A stretch of 64,000 nucleotides of DNA from Flavobacterium hiemivividum (GCF_004349145.1 NZ_SMFO01000007.1:124001-188000), one strand, 5' to 3'; numbered from the stretch's first letter, positions 1 through 10,243 are shown. Numbers and translations: made by a program. Notes: generated by a model from the letters alone, not told the origin.

Positions 1-3000
1 TAAAAGAATTGTTTCTTCTTCGGGTTCGTTAGTAGTTTTTAATTCTAAATCGAAATAGAAAGTACTACCAATTCCTATCTCAGTATTGAGTTTTAATTGG
101 CTGTCCATAAGTGCTAACAACTTGTCAGATATCGTGAGACCTAATCCAGTACCTCCAAATTTTTTAGTTGTGGAGTTGTCTTCTTGGGAGAAGGCTTTAA
201 AAATCTTCGTTTGATTTTCCTTTAAAATTCCAATTCCGGAATCGATTACGGCAAAACGAATTCCACTTGTGCAATGGGTAGTACTGATCATTGAAACTTC
301 CAGTTTTACAAAACCTTTTTCTGTAAATTTCACTGCATTAGCTAGAAGATTTATCAGGATTTGTTTTAAACGGATACTATCTACCCATAAGTACGTTGGT
401 ATTTCGGGAGCGATTATAAGATCTAATTGAAGTTTCTTTTGATTGGATTCGAAATGGATTAAATCAATAATTTGGTTTAAAATGTCTCTAATCGGTTGCT
501 TTTCGATAAGTAAATCAAGTTTTCCTGCTTCAATTTTAGAAAAATCAAGGATGTCATTTATAATTCCTAGTAAAGAATGTGCTGATTGATTAACGGTAAT
601 CATATGCTTCTCTTGAGTTTCTTCAAGTTTAGTTTTCATTAATAGATCTGTAAATCCAATTATTCCATTCAAAGGAGTTCTGATTTCGTGACTCATATTA
701 GCCAAAAATTCTGATTTTGCTTTATTGGCTGCTTCTGCGTATTCAAGGTCTTTTAAAGCATTTTCTGCTTGTTTTTTCTCCGTAATATCGATGTAGATTC
801 CTTCGATGTAGGCGATGCTTCCGTCTTTAAATATCGCTTCGGCAAATTCTTCGACCCAAGCAATTTCGTTGTTTTTTCTTATAATTTTATAAATTGAATG
901 GAGAGGCTTGCCATTTTCAATAGTCTTGAATTGGTCTCGTACAATTTCGTCCCTGTCTTCAGGAACAATTAAGTCTATAAATCGTAATTTATTAGAAAGA
1001 AAGTCAGATTTTGAATATCCTGTTAATTTTTCAATTTCATCATTGATATAAATTTTCGTGGCAGCTGCATCATATTTAGCCAAATAGACTGTGCCGGGGA
1101 TGTTATTTGCTAAAAAGCGGAACTTTTCTTCACTATCATAAATGGCAGTTTCATTTATAAGCCGTTCTATGGTGGTAGCAATGTTACGTGCTAAGGTTTG
1201 TAAAATATTGATTTCGTCCTCTGACCAATTTCTTTGTTCAGTTGAATCATCAAATCCTAAAAAGCCATGAAATTTATTTTTGACAAAAACAGGAAAAAGA
1301 ATTAAGGATTTGACTTCTAAATTTACAAGCTTATTTTTCAAAGAGTCATTCTCAATTTCGCCTACTTTGGCAATATAGATTTCGTTATTTAATAAAGGAT
1401 GTAATAACTCTTCAAAGTAATCATAGGATATGTTTTGAAGATTGGGATTTATTGCAGTTAGGGTTTCGTTACCAAAAATCCATCTGTATTTTTGGCTGAT
1501 TAGCTCGGTGTCTGGATTGTTTTCATAATAGTAAACTCGTTTCGATTTAGTTGTTTTTCCCATGATTATAAGTACATCTGAGAAAATAGCGTTTATATCT
1601 TTACTACTCAAGAATTTTTCGGTGCACAATGTCATAGCCGATAAAAGTTCACTCTTATATTGTAATTTTTTTTCGATTTCCATACGCATTTCTGATTCGA
1701 AAGCGATTGCAATAATATCAGAAATTGACCTTGAAAAATTGATATCTTCACTATCCCATTGTTTTCCTTCTGCTGTAGCTTCAAGGCATATAATACCCTT
1801 TAAACTACCATTTATAAAAACGGGAGTATCGAGAAGAGAAACAATTCTATTAGCATTGATGTAAATAGCACCTAATTCTTTGGTGATTTCATTGTTATGA
1901 ACATTAGATGCTACAATTTGATTTTTATTTTCAACTGCTGAAAAATATTTTGGAAAGGAACTTTTTAAGAGCTCTTGATTGTTTGTGAATTCATTATTTG
2001 TTAAATCATATTGTTGTACACAATGCAACTTATTTTCGAAATAATCCCAGTAACTCGCTCGGTCTACGCCAATTGTTCTAGTAGTTATCTCTAAGATAGA
2101 TTTTAACTTAGATTCTAATCCTTCATTGTTAGAATAACTCTTAACTGTAAATCCTTTAAGAGTAGCGTTGTATTTTAAATTTTTTAGCTGTCTTTCGCTT
2201 TCTTCTTTTTCAATATTTTTCAAATAAGTAATGTCTCTACCAATTGCGGAGTAACTAACTATTTTGCCGGAATCATTTCTATTAATAGTTAGTTTTTGCG
2301 AAATCCAGATTGTTTCTCTGTTCTTTTTTAATATTGGAATTTCAACTAAGGGGAATTCAAAAGCAATTTCTTTAAAATTTTTGTAAAAAGGAATTATTTT
2401 GTCAATATAATCTTTTCGTATAAAAAAAGAATAATGTTTATCTTGAATTTCGCTTTCATTGTATCCTAGCGTTTTTAATAAAAAAGTATTAGCAAATTTT
2501 AGTTTGCCATCAAAATCAATTTCATAAATTAAATCAGCAGCAGTTTCAATCAAATTTTTGTACTGATTGTGAATTTGAATTTCGTTAGTAATATCCTGTC
2601 CAATCCCGATAATTAAATTATCTGAATATTTTTTGTTATTCCATCGAATAATCTTTTCCTCTCCGTTTTTACAATGTACTTTTCGAGTAAACGTATTATT
2701 ATTTTGAAGGTTCCATTTCAGTTCTTCCGGTACAGTTTGGAGCTCATCCGTAAATTTCAAATAGCCCAATCCCATGACCTCATCAACTGAATATCCTAAA
2801 ACAGACTCAATGTTTTCGCTACAAAATACAATTTCTTGATTTTTATTAATAGCCATTACTAATGAATTCCCTTTATGGATAATCTGGTTGTAAAAATGAA
2901 ATTTGTCATTGATATCTATTGAAGAAACGTGTCTCACATAGTTAATGCCGACAACAATTAACGAATAATTGAATACTAATAGGATTGACTGTCGAGGAAC

Positions 3001-3630
3001 TAATTGAAATAGAATAAGCGAAGTCAGGAAGATAAAAGCAGTAGCAATAAAAAGCCAATATATTTTCACTGGTTTTAATACATTGTAGGAAAAGAAAATG
3101 AACAACAGAAAGGTGATGATGGGTATGCCATCTGAAGGTGAAAAAACTAAGTTTCGAGTTACATAGATAAAAGTGCTCAGATATACAAAACGAAATATTA
3201 GTTCTAGATGCTTAAATACAAAGGACGATTTTTTACTTAGAAAATGTATCGCAATTAGAACTGTTGCAATAACAATATTGTTTATAAATAAACTTTTGGG
3301 TCTTACTTTGAAAATCTCGAATGTGATTTCCAAGATTAACATTATAGCTCCAATAAATAAAAAATAGAGTTGGCATTCTTTATTTCTGGATTTTTTACTA
3401 GCATAACTTTCTATAAACTTGCTGCTTAGATTGTATTTGATTCGGTGAAACCTAAAAATCAATAAAAAAATAAAAAAATAAATAAAAGGAATTATGGAAC
3501 TAAATAGATTTTGATTAAAAGAAATGCGATCAAGTAATTGATTTGATGTTGTACCCAAATAACTGGCATAGTAGACAAAACTATTTAAACTGGAGTAATA
3601 ATCTATTTGAATACCATTATTTAATAGCAT
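1..3630 (-). CDS. Membrane-anchored PAS/GAF sensor histidine kinase (3' end outside window)
   Basis: Reading leftward from an ATG at 3630, about 1,210 codons stay open to the window edge, so the C-terminus is missing. Seen in order: several hydrophobic segments in residues ~40-225, PAS domains near 250-340 and 357-470, two GAF-like domains near 503-630 and 663-813, a third PAS near 835-945, then a HisKA domain with the phospho-acceptor motif NMSHEIRTPLNG near residue 975. An HATPase follows with an N-box (LLANAVKFT), G1 (DSGIGI) and G2 (GGTGLGL). The HisKA sequence is of the type usual in hybrid kinases, so a receiver and perhaps an Hpt domain may lie beyond the edge; that is inference. The signal cannot be read from the sequence. 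It is transcribed alone, with a terminator from the next gene just upstream. Confidence 0.9.
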   Translation of the reverse strand, partial: MLLNNGIQIDYYSSLNSFVYYASYLGTTSNQLLDRISFNQNLFSSIIPFIYFFIFLLIFRFHRIKYNLSSKFIESYASKKSRNKECQLYFLFIGAIMLILEITFEIFKVRPKSLFINNIVIATVLIAIHFLSKKSSFVFKHLELIFRFVYLSTFIYVTRNLVFSPSDGIPIITFLLFIFFSYNVLKPVKIYWLFIATAFIFLTSLILFQLVPRQSILLVFNYSLIVVGINYVRHVSSIDINDKFHFYNQIIHKGNSLVMAINKNQEIVFCSENIESVLGYSVDEVMGLGYLKFTDELQTVPEELKWNLQNNNTFTRKVHCKNGEEKIIRWNNKKYSDNLIIGIGQDITNEIQIHNQYKNLIETAADLIYEIDFDGKLKFANTFLLKTLGYNESEIQDKHYSFFIRKDYIDKIIPFYKNFKEIAFEFPLVEIPILKKNRETIWISQKLTINRNDSGKIVSYSAIGRDITYLKNIEKEESERQLKNLKYNATLKGFTVKSYSNNEGLESKLKSILEITTRTIGVDRASYWDYFENKLHCVQQYDLTNNEFTNNQELLKSSFPKYFSAVENKNQIVASNVHNNEITKELGAIYINANRIVSLLDTPVFINGSLKGIICLEATAEGKQWDSEDINFSRSISDIIAIAFESEMRMEIEKKLQYKSELLSAMTLCTEKFLSSKDINAIFSDVLIIMGKTTKSKRVYYYENNPDTELISQKYRWIFGNETLTAINPNLQNISYDYFEELLHPLLNNEIYIAKVGEIENDSLKNKLVNLEVKSLILFPVFVKNKFHGFLGFDDSTEQRNWSEDEINILQTLARNIATTIERLINETAIYDSEEKFRFLANNIPGTVYLAKYDAAATKIYINDEIEKLTGYSKSDFLSNKLRFIDLIVPEDRDEIVRDQFKTIENGKPLHSIYKIIRKNNEIAWVEEFAEAIFKDGSIAYIEGIYIDITEKKQAENALKDLEYAEAANKAKSEFLANMSHEIRTPLNGIIGFTDLLMKTKLEETQEKHMITVNQSAHSLLGIINDILDFSKIEAGKLDLLIEKQPIRDILNQIIDLIHFESNQKKLQLDLIIAPEIPTYLWVDSIRLKQILINLLANAVKFTEKGFVKLEVSMISTTHCTSGIRFAVIDSGIGILKENQTKIFKAFSQEDNSTTKKFGGTGLGLTISDKLLALMDSQLKLNTEIGIGSTFYFDLELKTTNEPEEETILL

Positions 3631-3713
3631 AAAAAGTACTTAGGTTAAGGGAGTTGATTTGGGAAATCTAGTTCTATTAAAAATCAAGAGAAAATTAAGA
3701 CTTTATTTCAGAT

Positions 3714-3750
3714 AAAAAAAGCCCTAATTCGATAAATTAAGGCTTTTTTT
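3714..3750 (-). terminator. Rho-independent terminator
   Basis: A hairpin with arms GCCCTAATT and AATTAAGGC (one mismatch) and a 4-base loop is flanked by seven A on the left and seven T on the right. It sits 12 bases past the stop of the membrane-protein gene ending at 3763 and fits a terminator for that gene. Confidence 0.75.
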
Positions 3751-3762
3751 ATAATGACAATT

Positions 3763-4533
3763 TTAGATTTCTAAATCTTGATCAAACCCAATAATTTCGC
3801 TATACATGGCATAGTACATCGAATAAATAAAAGGTAGTGTAAAAAAAACGCCAATACAACATCCTATAAATCCAACCATTGACCCAATTATCGCAACAAC
3901 TATAAGAGCAAGTAAAATAAGTGGCTGTTTTAATACAATCGAAAAGGTATATTTTATAGCATCTACTGCTGTCAAATCACTAAAAATGATTAGTGGAATA
4001 GTCAATATAGTGAAGAAAGATATGGCAAGAGAAATCATAGGTCCCAAGAGAATAATACCTGTATAGTTTAATCCCATTGATATGGCATTACTCAATACAA
4101 GAATAAGAAATGTAGCAATGAAAATTTGGGCAAAATATTTTGTGTTATAATAGCTAAAAACAGTTGAAACATGAAATTCTTCATCTCTTTCAGCACAATA
4201 AGCCATCTTTATTAAGCCAGCTTGTAAGGGACTAAGTAAACTAGAAAACAAAATCGATACTCCCACGTAGATTAGTAATGACGTTCCATTAAGGGTTTCT
4301 AAACTGCGACCTAAGCCCTCTATTGATTCTTGAGAAAGGGACGCCACTCCTACAAATGCGATTCCCACACTCGCTATCACAATAAAAGCAATAACGGCAA
4401 ATACAAATATCAAAAGTCCAGCATAGAGCGCTATTTTTTTGTAATTTTCAAATGCTTTGTTAAATACATCAGCAAAATCTAACTGATATCCATTGCGTAC
4501 TAATTCCTCTAATCGGTTTTGCTTCAAGCTCAT
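3763..4533 (-). CDS. Multi-pass membrane protein, unknown function
   Basis: This 256-residue protein has a short basic/acidic N-terminus (MSLKQNRLEELVRNG, then an amphipathic stretch to ~35) followed by about six hydrophobic segments at roughly 36-66, 88-112, 134-158, 163-190, 203-230 and 232-248. Glycine and small residues are frequent in the segments. No catalytic motif is visible. Similar Bacteroidetes proteins are often labelled hypothetical, or mislabelled as a beta-carotene monooxygenase, so no function is assigned. It lies 42 bases downstream of the nitroreductase gene on the same strand and may share its transcript; the terminator at 3714-3750 closes the unit. Confidence 0.8.
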   Translation of the reverse strand: MSLKQNRLEELVRNGYQLDFADVFNKAFENYKKIALYAGLLIFVFAVIAFIVIASVGIAFVGVASLSQESIEGLGRSLETLNGTSLLIYVGVSILFSSLLSPLQAGLIKMAYCAERDEEFHVSTVFSYYNTKYFAQIFIATFLILVLSNAISMGLNYTGIILLGPMISLAISFFTILTIPLIIFSDLTAVDAIKYTFSIVLKQPLILLALIVVAIIGSMVGFIGCCIGVFFTLPFIYSMYYAMYSEIIGFDQDLEI

Positions 4534-4575
4534 TTTTTATTGGTTTTAATTTTTGGTTAAAATAGTATTAATTGA

Positions 4576-5313
4576 TTATATTTTAAAGAAGACTTCTTCA
4601 AATGGAACTCTAAATCGTTCTCCATAAACGCCAGATTCTTCTCGTATTCCGCAACCAATGATCATGTTAATTTCAGCTGCAGGCGGCAAATTTAATATTT
4701 TTTTTATTCTTAAGGAATCAAAACCTTCCATTGGGCAGGTATCATAATTTATGGCTGCCATACTTATCATAAAATTTTGTGCGGCTAGTGCAGCGCTTTT
4801 TTGCGCAACAATTCGCATATCACTTAGTCTGGCTTCTCTATATATGGGTTTGAATATTCCAATGATTTGAAAAGCAAGAAACTTTAGTGCGCCCAGAATT
4901 CCTATGAAATCAAAATAGAGAGTAGGTACAATCTTTTGATAATAGTTTAAGGCAAATTTTTCCCTTTTCGAATAATCTGCAGTTGATTTATCACCAAACT
5001 GCGATTTTAAGAAAGCAATATTTGATTCTACTCTTTTCTTCCATAAATCTTTTCTAGCGACAACAATCACCATTTGGCTTGCGGTTTTTGCCGCATTTTG
5101 ATTAAAACTAGCCGTTGTAATTTGTTCTAAAACTTTAGGAGTAGTAATTTGATAGAATTCCCAAAGTTGCATATTACTACTCGTTGGTGCGAGTGTAGCT
5201 AAGCGGATGCATTCTTTTACTTTATCATCATCGAGAGCTTCGCTTTTAAAAACACGCACAGAGCGCCTATATTTTATGGCTTCGCTGACTGATCTCTCGT
5301 TAACTATATCCAT
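4576..5313 (-). CDS. Nitroreductase family protein
   Basis: An FMN-dependent NAD(P)H nitroreductase-like enzyme of 245 residues. The start chosen is the ATG at 5313, giving MDIVNERSVSEAIKYRRSVR, where the YRRSVR segment is the usual N-terminal FMN-binding basic motif. A longer reading to 5382 would add 23 unrelated residues inside the preceding gene. APTSSNMQLWEF and CPMEGFD match the family's conserved flavin-site segments. An extra hydrophobic stretch of about 30 residues sits mid-protein (ILGALKFLAFQIIG), suggesting contact with a membrane or a hydrophobic dimer cap. The start overlaps the stop of the aldehyde dehydrogenase by 10 bases, implying translational coupling. The substrate is unknown. 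Confidence 0.88.
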   Translation of the reverse strand: MDIVNERSVSEAIKYRRSVRVFKSEALDDDKVKECIRLATLAPTSSNMQLWEFYQITTPKVLEQITTASFNQNAAKTASQMVIVVARKDLWKKRVESNIAFLKSQFGDKSTADYSKREKFALNYYQKIVPTLYFDFIGILGALKFLAFQIIGIFKPIYREARLSDMRIVAQKSAALAAQNFMISMAAINYDTCPMEGFDSLRIKKILNLPPAAEINMIIGCGIREESGVYGERFRVPFEEVFFKI

Positions 5314-6632
5314 TTCAATAATTTCTTGATTGTGGCTAATTTGTCTTTGTAAGGAGCGTAACGCATGGGTAAATCTAGCCAATTTGCTTTTTTTACAATT
5401 GATTTCTTATGTGAAAAAACATCAAAACTTAGGGAACCATGATAAGCACCAATCCCACTATGACCCACGCCGCCAAAAGGCAGTCTTTTATTCGAAAAAT
5501 GAACTACAGTATCATTTATACAACCTCCTCCAAAAGAGTAATCTTGAATAATTTGTTTTGCAAATGCAGTATTATCTGTAAATATATACAGAGACAATGG
5601 CTTTTCATATTTTGAAATCACGGTCTGCAAGTCGGCATCACTCGAATATTCGAGAATGGGTAACAATGGACCAAATATTTCATCTTTCATAATCAGGCTG
5701 TCGATATCTGACTCGTCAATAAGTGTTGGAGCGATATAACAGTCTGACTCATTTGTTTGACCACCAAAAATGACTTTTTCATGGTCAATCATTTCTGTTA
5801 AGCGTTGCCAATTTTTAGTATTGACAATTCTGGCATAATCAGGAGATTGTTCTGGTTTATCGCTATAGGCAGCGGTTATTTCCTCTTTTAAATAGCCAAT
5901 AAACTTAGTTTTCATATCCTTTTGAACCAAGATATAGTCAGGAGCAATACACGTTTGCCCTGCATTTATAAATTTCCCCCAAACTATTCTTTTAGCAGCG
6001 AGTTTTAAATTGGCGGTTTCGTCAACAATACATGGATTTTTACCACCAAGTTCTAATGTAACTGGAGTAAGATGTTCTGCTGCTGCCTTTGCTACTATTT
6101 TTCCAACAGGGACACTTCCCGTAAAAAAGATATAATCCCAGCGTTGCGAAAGTAAATTTTTGGACACATCCACACCGCCTTGAACAACTTCTACATGATT
6201 GACTTGGAATGTCATTGCAATTATTTTTGCAATAATTGTTGAAGTATTTGGTGTTAACTCAGACGGTTTAAGTACCACTTGATTTCCTGCAGCCACTGCC
6301 GATACCAAAGGGCAAAGAGCCAATTGAAACGGATAATTCCAAGGAGCAATTATCAGAACTTTACCATAAGGTTCTTTATAAATATAATCTGTGGAGGGAA
6401 AATTAAGTAAGGATGGAAAAACTTTCTTTGGCTTTGCCCACGAACTCAAATTCTTGATTGTGTCTTTTAATTCCGAAATAACATAGTTGGTTTCTGTGAG
6501 CACCGCTTCAAAAGCGGGCTTCTTAAAATCATCATAAAGTGCTTTAATAATCTCATCTTCATGAACTATAATGGTATTGAGTAGCTTTATTAAAGTCTCT
6601 TTTCTAAAATCAATATTAGTTTTATAGTTCAT
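5304..6632 (-). CDS. Aldehyde dehydrogenase (ALDH3-like)
   Basis: This enzyme oxidises an aldehyde to the acid with NAD(P)+. Starting at the ATG at 6632 gives 442 residues, the compact size of ALDH3-type enzymes. Visible motifs are the cofactor-binding APWNYPF and KPSE, FTGS, the general-base glutamate in LELGGK (E194) and the nucleophile in NAGQTC (C228), then EIFGPLLP and the late PFGGVGHSG. A TTG at 6662 would add ten residues that do not resemble the family, so the ATG is preferred. It is coupled to the downstream nitroreductase by a 10-base overlap, which suggests a small aldehyde/redox detoxification operon. Confidence 0.93.
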   Translation of the reverse strand: MNYKTNIDFRKETLIKLLNTIIVHEDEIIKALYDDFKKPAFEAVLTETNYVISELKDTIKNLSSWAKPKKVFPSLLNFPSTDYIYKEPYGKVLIIAPWNYPFQLALCPLVSAVAAGNQVVLKPSELTPNTSTIIAKIIAMTFQVNHVEVVQGGVDVSKNLLSQRWDYIFFTGSVPVGKIVAKAAAEHLTPVTLELGGKNPCIVDETANLKLAAKRIVWGKFINAGQTCIAPDYILVQKDMKTKFIGYLKEEITAAYSDKPEQSPDYARIVNTKNWQRLTEMIDHEKVIFGGQTNESDCYIAPTLIDESDIDSLIMKDEIFGPLLPILEYSSDADLQTVISKYEKPLSLYIFTDNTAFAKQIIQDYSFGGGCINDTVVHFSNKRLPFGGVGHSGIGAYHGSLSFDVFSHKKSIVKKANWLDLPMRYAPYKDKLATIKKLLKWI

Positions 6633-6705
6633 TATAAATTTGGATAAATAAATTACATGCAAGTTAATTCTTAAATTCTAAAAATGATTCTTTATTCAAC
6701 TTAAT

Positions 6706-7395
6706 TTATAGTGCATTCCAGATTACTTCATTTGGTACTGGGGCAGTTATCGATAATACATCTTTAGTGACTGGGTGAATAAATACTAATTTCCGAGCAT
6801 GCAAGTGAATACCGCCATCAGGATTACTGCGATCAAAACCGTATTTTAAATCTCCTTTTATTGGAGAACCTATTGCCGATAATTGCGCTCTAATTTGATG
6901 GTGTCTTCCAGTATGTAGATTGATTTCTAAAGCGAAATAATTGTTTAATTCTTTAAAAATGGTATAATCCAAGCTCGCTAATTTACTGTCAGGAACTTCT
7001 TTTATATGCGCTTTTGAAGTATTATTTTTCTCGTTTCGTTTAATATAATGAACTAATTTATCTGTCGAGTTCGCTGGTTTGTTTTTTACAATTGCCCAAT
7101 AGGTTTTTTGCGTTTCTCTGTTTTTGAATAATTCATTCAAACGAGTTAATGCTTTACTTGTTCGAGCAAAAACTACAATTCCAGTTGTGGGTCTGTCTAA
7201 ACGGTGTACCACACCTAGGAAAACTTCAGCGGGCTTGTTGTATTTTTCTTTGATATATTCTTTTACGACTTCAGAAAGTGGCTTGTCTCCTGTTTTATCT
7301 CCTTGAACGATGTCGCCCACACGCTTGTTTACCACAATAATATGGTTGTCTTCATGAAGAACTTGAAGGTTATTCTTGTTTGATATTTCTTTCAT
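6706..7395 (-). CDS. RluA-family RNA pseudouridine synthase
   Basis: This enzyme isomerises uridine to pseudouridine in rRNA or tRNA. The 229-residue protein carries the family signature HRLDRPTTG with the catalytic aspartate D67, plus the later INLHTGRHHQIRAQL and LHARKLVFIHP segments of the RluA catalytic domain. There is no N-terminal S4 domain, which separates it from the longer RluC/RluD forms. It lies 99 bases downstream of panB on the same strand. The target base cannot be told from sequence. Confidence 0.93.
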   Translation of the reverse strand: MKEISNKNNLQVLHEDNHIIVVNKRVGDIVQGDKTGDKPLSEVVKEYIKEKYNKPAEVFLGVVHRLDRPTTGIVVFARTSKALTRLNELFKNRETQKTYWAIVKNKPANSTDKLVHYIKRNEKNNTSKAHIKEVPDSKLASLDYTIFKELNNYFALEINLHTGRHHQIRAQLSAIGSPIKGDLKYGFDRSNPDGGIHLHARKLVFIHPVTKDVLSITAPVPNEVIWNAL

Positions 7396-7494
7396 TAGCT
7401 AATGCTGTTCCTTCATTGGAATACAAAAAAAAGGAATTTTTAAAATTGGTTGCCAGCTATACGCTGTTACTACTTAAAATTTTCTTTCTAGTTC

Positions 7495-8313
7495 TTAATA
7501 TTGTTCCTTTTCGTTAGGGAAGTCACTTGATTTTACATCGGCAACGTACTGACCAATCGCGGTTGTCATTCCTTCATATAAATTCATGTACCTCCTTAAG
7601 AAGCGAGGACTAAATTCATTGTTCATCCCTAACATGTCATGAATAACAAGTACTTGCCCGTCAACGCCACCTCCAGCACCAATTCCTATTACTGGGATCG
7701 AAATACTTTTGGCTACTTTTTCAGCTAAATGTGCTGGTATTTTTTCTAATACCAAAGCAAAACAACCTAGCCTTTCCAGCAATTGAGCATCTTCAACTAA
7801 TTTGTCTGCTTCTTCTTCTTCTTTGGCACGAACAGTATAGGTCCCAAATTTATAAATTGATTGCGGTGTTAAACCCAAATGTCCCATTACTGGAATACCG
7901 GCGTTTAATATTTTTTTTATTGACTCTTTAATTTCTTTTCCGCCTTCTAGTTTTACGGCATGTCCACCGCTTTCCTTCATGATTCTGATCGAAGATCGTA
8001 AGGCTTCTTTTGGGTCAGACTGATAACTTCCAAAAGGTAAATCTACCACAACTAAGGCTCTTTCTATTGCTCTAACAACGGAAGAAGCGTGATATATCAT
8101 TTGGTCTAAAGTAATAGGCAGCGTTGTTTCATGACCAGCCATCACATTGGAAGCAGAATCACCTACAAGAATAACATCAATACCGGCTTGGTCCACAATT
8201 TTGGCCATGGTGAAATCATAAGCGGTAAGCATAGAGATTTTTTCCCCATTAGCTTTCATTTCGATCAATGACTTAGTGGTAATTCTTTTGTAATCTTTTT
8301 TTGCGACAGACAT
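7495..8313 (-). CDS. panB: 3-methyl-2-oxobutanoate hydroxymethyltransferase (ketopantoate hydroxymethyltransferase)
   Basis: PanB transfers a hydroxymethyl group from methylene-tetrahydrofolate to 2-oxoisovalerate, the first committed step of pantothenate and hence coenzyme A synthesis, in the cytoplasm. The 272-residue length is usual. Seen: [17 protein letters not shown], the metal/substrate segment [40 protein letters not shown], and the C-terminal [15 protein letters not shown] with HDMLG. It is the first gene of a two-gene unit with the pseudouridine synthase. Confidence 0.97.
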   Translation of the reverse strand: MSVAKKDYKRITTKSLIEMKANGEKISMLTAYDFTMAKIVDQAGIDVILVGDSASNVMAGHETTLPITLDQMIYHASSVVRAIERALVVVDLPFGSYQSDPKEALRSSIRIMKESGGHAVKLEGGKEIKESIKKILNAGIPVMGHLGLTPQSIYKFGTYTVRAKEEEEADKLVEDAQLLERLGCFALVLEKIPAHLAEKVAKSISIPVIGIGAGGGVDGQVLVIHDMLGMNNEFSPRFLRRYMNLYEGMTTAIGQYVADVKSSDFPNEKEQY

Positions 8314-8365
8314 AGTTATGTTTTTATGAGTTGTAAAAGTAATAAAACAAATGCATACCCAATAA

Positions 8366-8399
8366 AAAAATGGATTCGACTTTCATCGAATCCATTTTT
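8366..8399 (-). terminator. Hairpin terminator upstream of panB
   Basis: A perfect inverted repeat (AAAAATGGATTCGA and its complement) with a 6-base loop is flanked by A and T runs. It lies between the GT9 gene and panB and can stop transcripts leaving the GT9 gene. Confidence 0.8.
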
Positions 8400-8450
8400 C
8401 AAAAATTTGTATTGAGTGAAATAGTGTTTTTAGATCTGTAAAAGACGTCT

Positions 8451-8487
8451 AAAATGCAATTACGATAGAAGTTTTCGATTGCATTTT
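8451..8487 (-). terminator. Second hairpin downstream of the GT9 gene
   Basis: A perfect 10-base inverted repeat (AAAATGCAAT / ATTGCATTTT) has a 17-base loop, 51 bases past the GT9 stop. The T run on the minus strand is only four bases, so it may be a weak terminator or an RNA-stabilising hairpin ahead of the stronger one at 8366-8399. Confidence 0.5.
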
Positions 8488-8537
8488 CTAAATTATCAGA
8501 GACGATGGTAACTGCTTCAACTTTCTAAACTTCAGTA

Positions 8538-9581
8538 CTATCTAAGAATTTTATTAATTGCTGTAATGAAATCTTCAACAGACTCGGTATTGGTATCTAT
8601 CGCCACGCTCTTGTCGTTATAGGGCTGATACATTTTTATATTGTCACGAGAAAAAAGTCCCACTGTAGGCGTTTTTGATGCACTAGCAAGATGCATAATT
8701 CCACTGTCTGCACCTATAAACACTTCGGTATTTGCGATTAACGCTCCTATTTCTCGAACGTCTTTACTATAAAATGTTGGTGCTTTGAAACCTATTTGCG
8801 ATACATTCTCAACAGGTAAAACTTCAATAATATTGTAATCTGGATATTCTGCTAGCAATAGATCATAAAACGGTGCCCACCATGCTTCTGAATAGCATTT
8901 GTCTGCAGTTGCAAAAGTAAAGATGGCAATGGTCTTTTTGTCGTTTGGTACAATGCTCTGCAATATCTTTTTGGCTTCAGCAAGTTCTGAATCGCTTAGT
9001 TTTAAGTCTAAGTTAGGAACAGCGCTGTTGTTTTCCTTAAATCCAAGTTTAGTCAAATAGTGTCTGAAATTATAGACTGGATATTTAGCAATGTGCTCAT
9101 AATCGTTGTGTTTTTGTTGAATAGCATCAACATCATCGCCAAAAAACTTGTATTTTGAATTCACAAATTGAGCAGATAATCTTCCAGACGAAGAGTTTTC
9201 GACTACATTAATGACAATGTCATAACTATACTTCTTTAGAGACAACCATCCTTTTACGTATTTTGTAATCTCTTTAAAGGGCTTTCGAGGAAGTCTAATT
9301 ATTCGGTTTATGTTTGTATAATTTTCGAATATAATAGGGGCTAAACCACCGTTCACGAATAAGTCTATTTCACAATCTGGAAAAGTGGCAATAACGTCTT
9401 GCACGAGCGGAGTGATCAACAATTGGTTTCCTAATCGGGGGTTTGGTCTGCAAATTAGAATTTTTTTAAACTTCACTTTTGACAAATCAACGTTTTTATC
9501 AAATTGTGAAGTACCAACGTTTTTAGTAAGCTTACGCATTAATTGACGTCTTAACGCGTTAATATTTGTTTTCAAACTCAT
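8538..9581 (-). CDS. Glycosyltransferase family 9 (heptosyltransferase-like)
   Basis: GT9 enzymes add heptose or related sugars during lipopolysaccharide core synthesis at the inner face of the cytoplasmic membrane. The 347-residue protein has the N-terminal family motif ILICRPNPRLGNQLL, a second Rossmann domain starting near IAIFTFATADK (~220), and the nucleotide-sugar signature VFIGADSGIMHLASA with PTVGLF near residue 290. It stands alone, with hairpins on its downstream side. The acceptor is unknown. Confidence 0.9.
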   Translation of the reverse strand: MSLKTNINALRRQLMRKLTKNVGTSQFDKNVDLSKVKFKKILICRPNPRLGNQLLITPLVQDVIATFPDCEIDLFVNGGLAPIIFENYTNINRIIRLPRKPFKEITKYVKGWLSLKKYSYDIVINVVENSSSGRLSAQFVNSKYKFFGDDVDAIQQKHNDYEHIAKYPVYNFRHYLTKLGFKENNSAVPNLDLKLSDSELAEAKKILQSIVPNDKKTIAIFTFATADKCYSEAWWAPFYDLLLAEYPDYNIIEVLPVENVSQIGFKAPTFYSKDVREIGALIANTEVFIGADSGIMHLASASKTPTVGLFSRDNIKMYQPYNDKSVAIDTNTESVEDFITAINKILR

Positions 9582-9811
9582 GATTTATATAGAATTTATT
9601 TTGATCTGTATTTTAATTCAACTTCAAATTTTTGCTTAACTTTTGCAAAACTGTTTTCAAAGGAACGATTTTTTTTTAAATCCGATAGTAGTATGACGTT
9701 TCTTTAGACAAAAATACATCGAGCTACGCTATCGCTTGTTTTAAATGGCATGAGAATTGTATCAATCGAGCAGATTGTATTACTGTGCTACAATTGTAAA
9801 AAACAAAAACC

Positions 9812-10186
9812 ATGAAGTATATTGTCTCAATGTTGTTGTTGTCTGGTGCTATCTATTCTCAAGAACAGGTTTTTAATGTGCAACGCTATTGTGTTGACGA
9901 AGCTCCTTTTAGGACTGGGGAATGTGATGTTTCGGGAAATGAATATTCCTTTGTGTTTCTCGATAGAAAAAAGAATGATGTGGTTTTCTTTTTTACCAAT
10001 ATGAAATTGAAATATAAAATTATAAAGTCTGTGGTCTATGCTCCAGATCCTAATTACATGCTTTATTCCTTGCAAAATGAGAAAGGCACTGTTGATATGA
10101 AAATTAACAATCAGAACACGAAGATGGAGTTCTTATATCCCAACAACCATATTTATTTGACTGTGGGTAAATCAACTAAGTTGTAA
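9812..10186 (+). CDS. Small secreted protein, unknown function
   Basis: A 124-residue protein with a short signal peptide (MKYIVSMLLLSGAIYS, likely cut near residue 16) and a mature part rich in beta-type residues. Two cysteines (in RYCVDEAPFRTGECDV) could form a disulfide in the periplasm. No family is recognised. An open reverse frame over the same DNA has no better support. The gene stands alone between the GT9 gene and the ars operon, with its own terminator. Confidence 0.65.
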   Translation: MKYIVSMLLLSGAIYSQEQVFNVQRYCVDEAPFRTGECDVSGNEYSFVFLDRKKNDVVFFFTNMKLKYKIIKSVVYAPDPNYMLYSLQNEKGTVDMKINNQNTKMEFLYPNNHIYLTVGKSTKL

Positions 10187-10203
10187 TAACTCCTAAAAAA
10201 AAC

Positions 10204-10243
10204 AAACCATCCGCTTATTTGACGATAAAAGGATGGTTTTTAT
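10204..10243. terminator. Bidirectional terminator between convergent genes
   Basis: The arms AAACCATCC and GGATGGTTT form a perfect 9-base stem with T and A runs on the two sides. It lies between the plus-strand gene ending at 10186 and the ars operon ending at 10266 and can serve both. Confidence 0.85.

Noticed and set aside
1562..1864. 100-codon plus-strand frame within the first gene
   Set aside because: It lies opposite the GAF-domain region of the histidine kinase, whose minus-strand frame is clearly coding.
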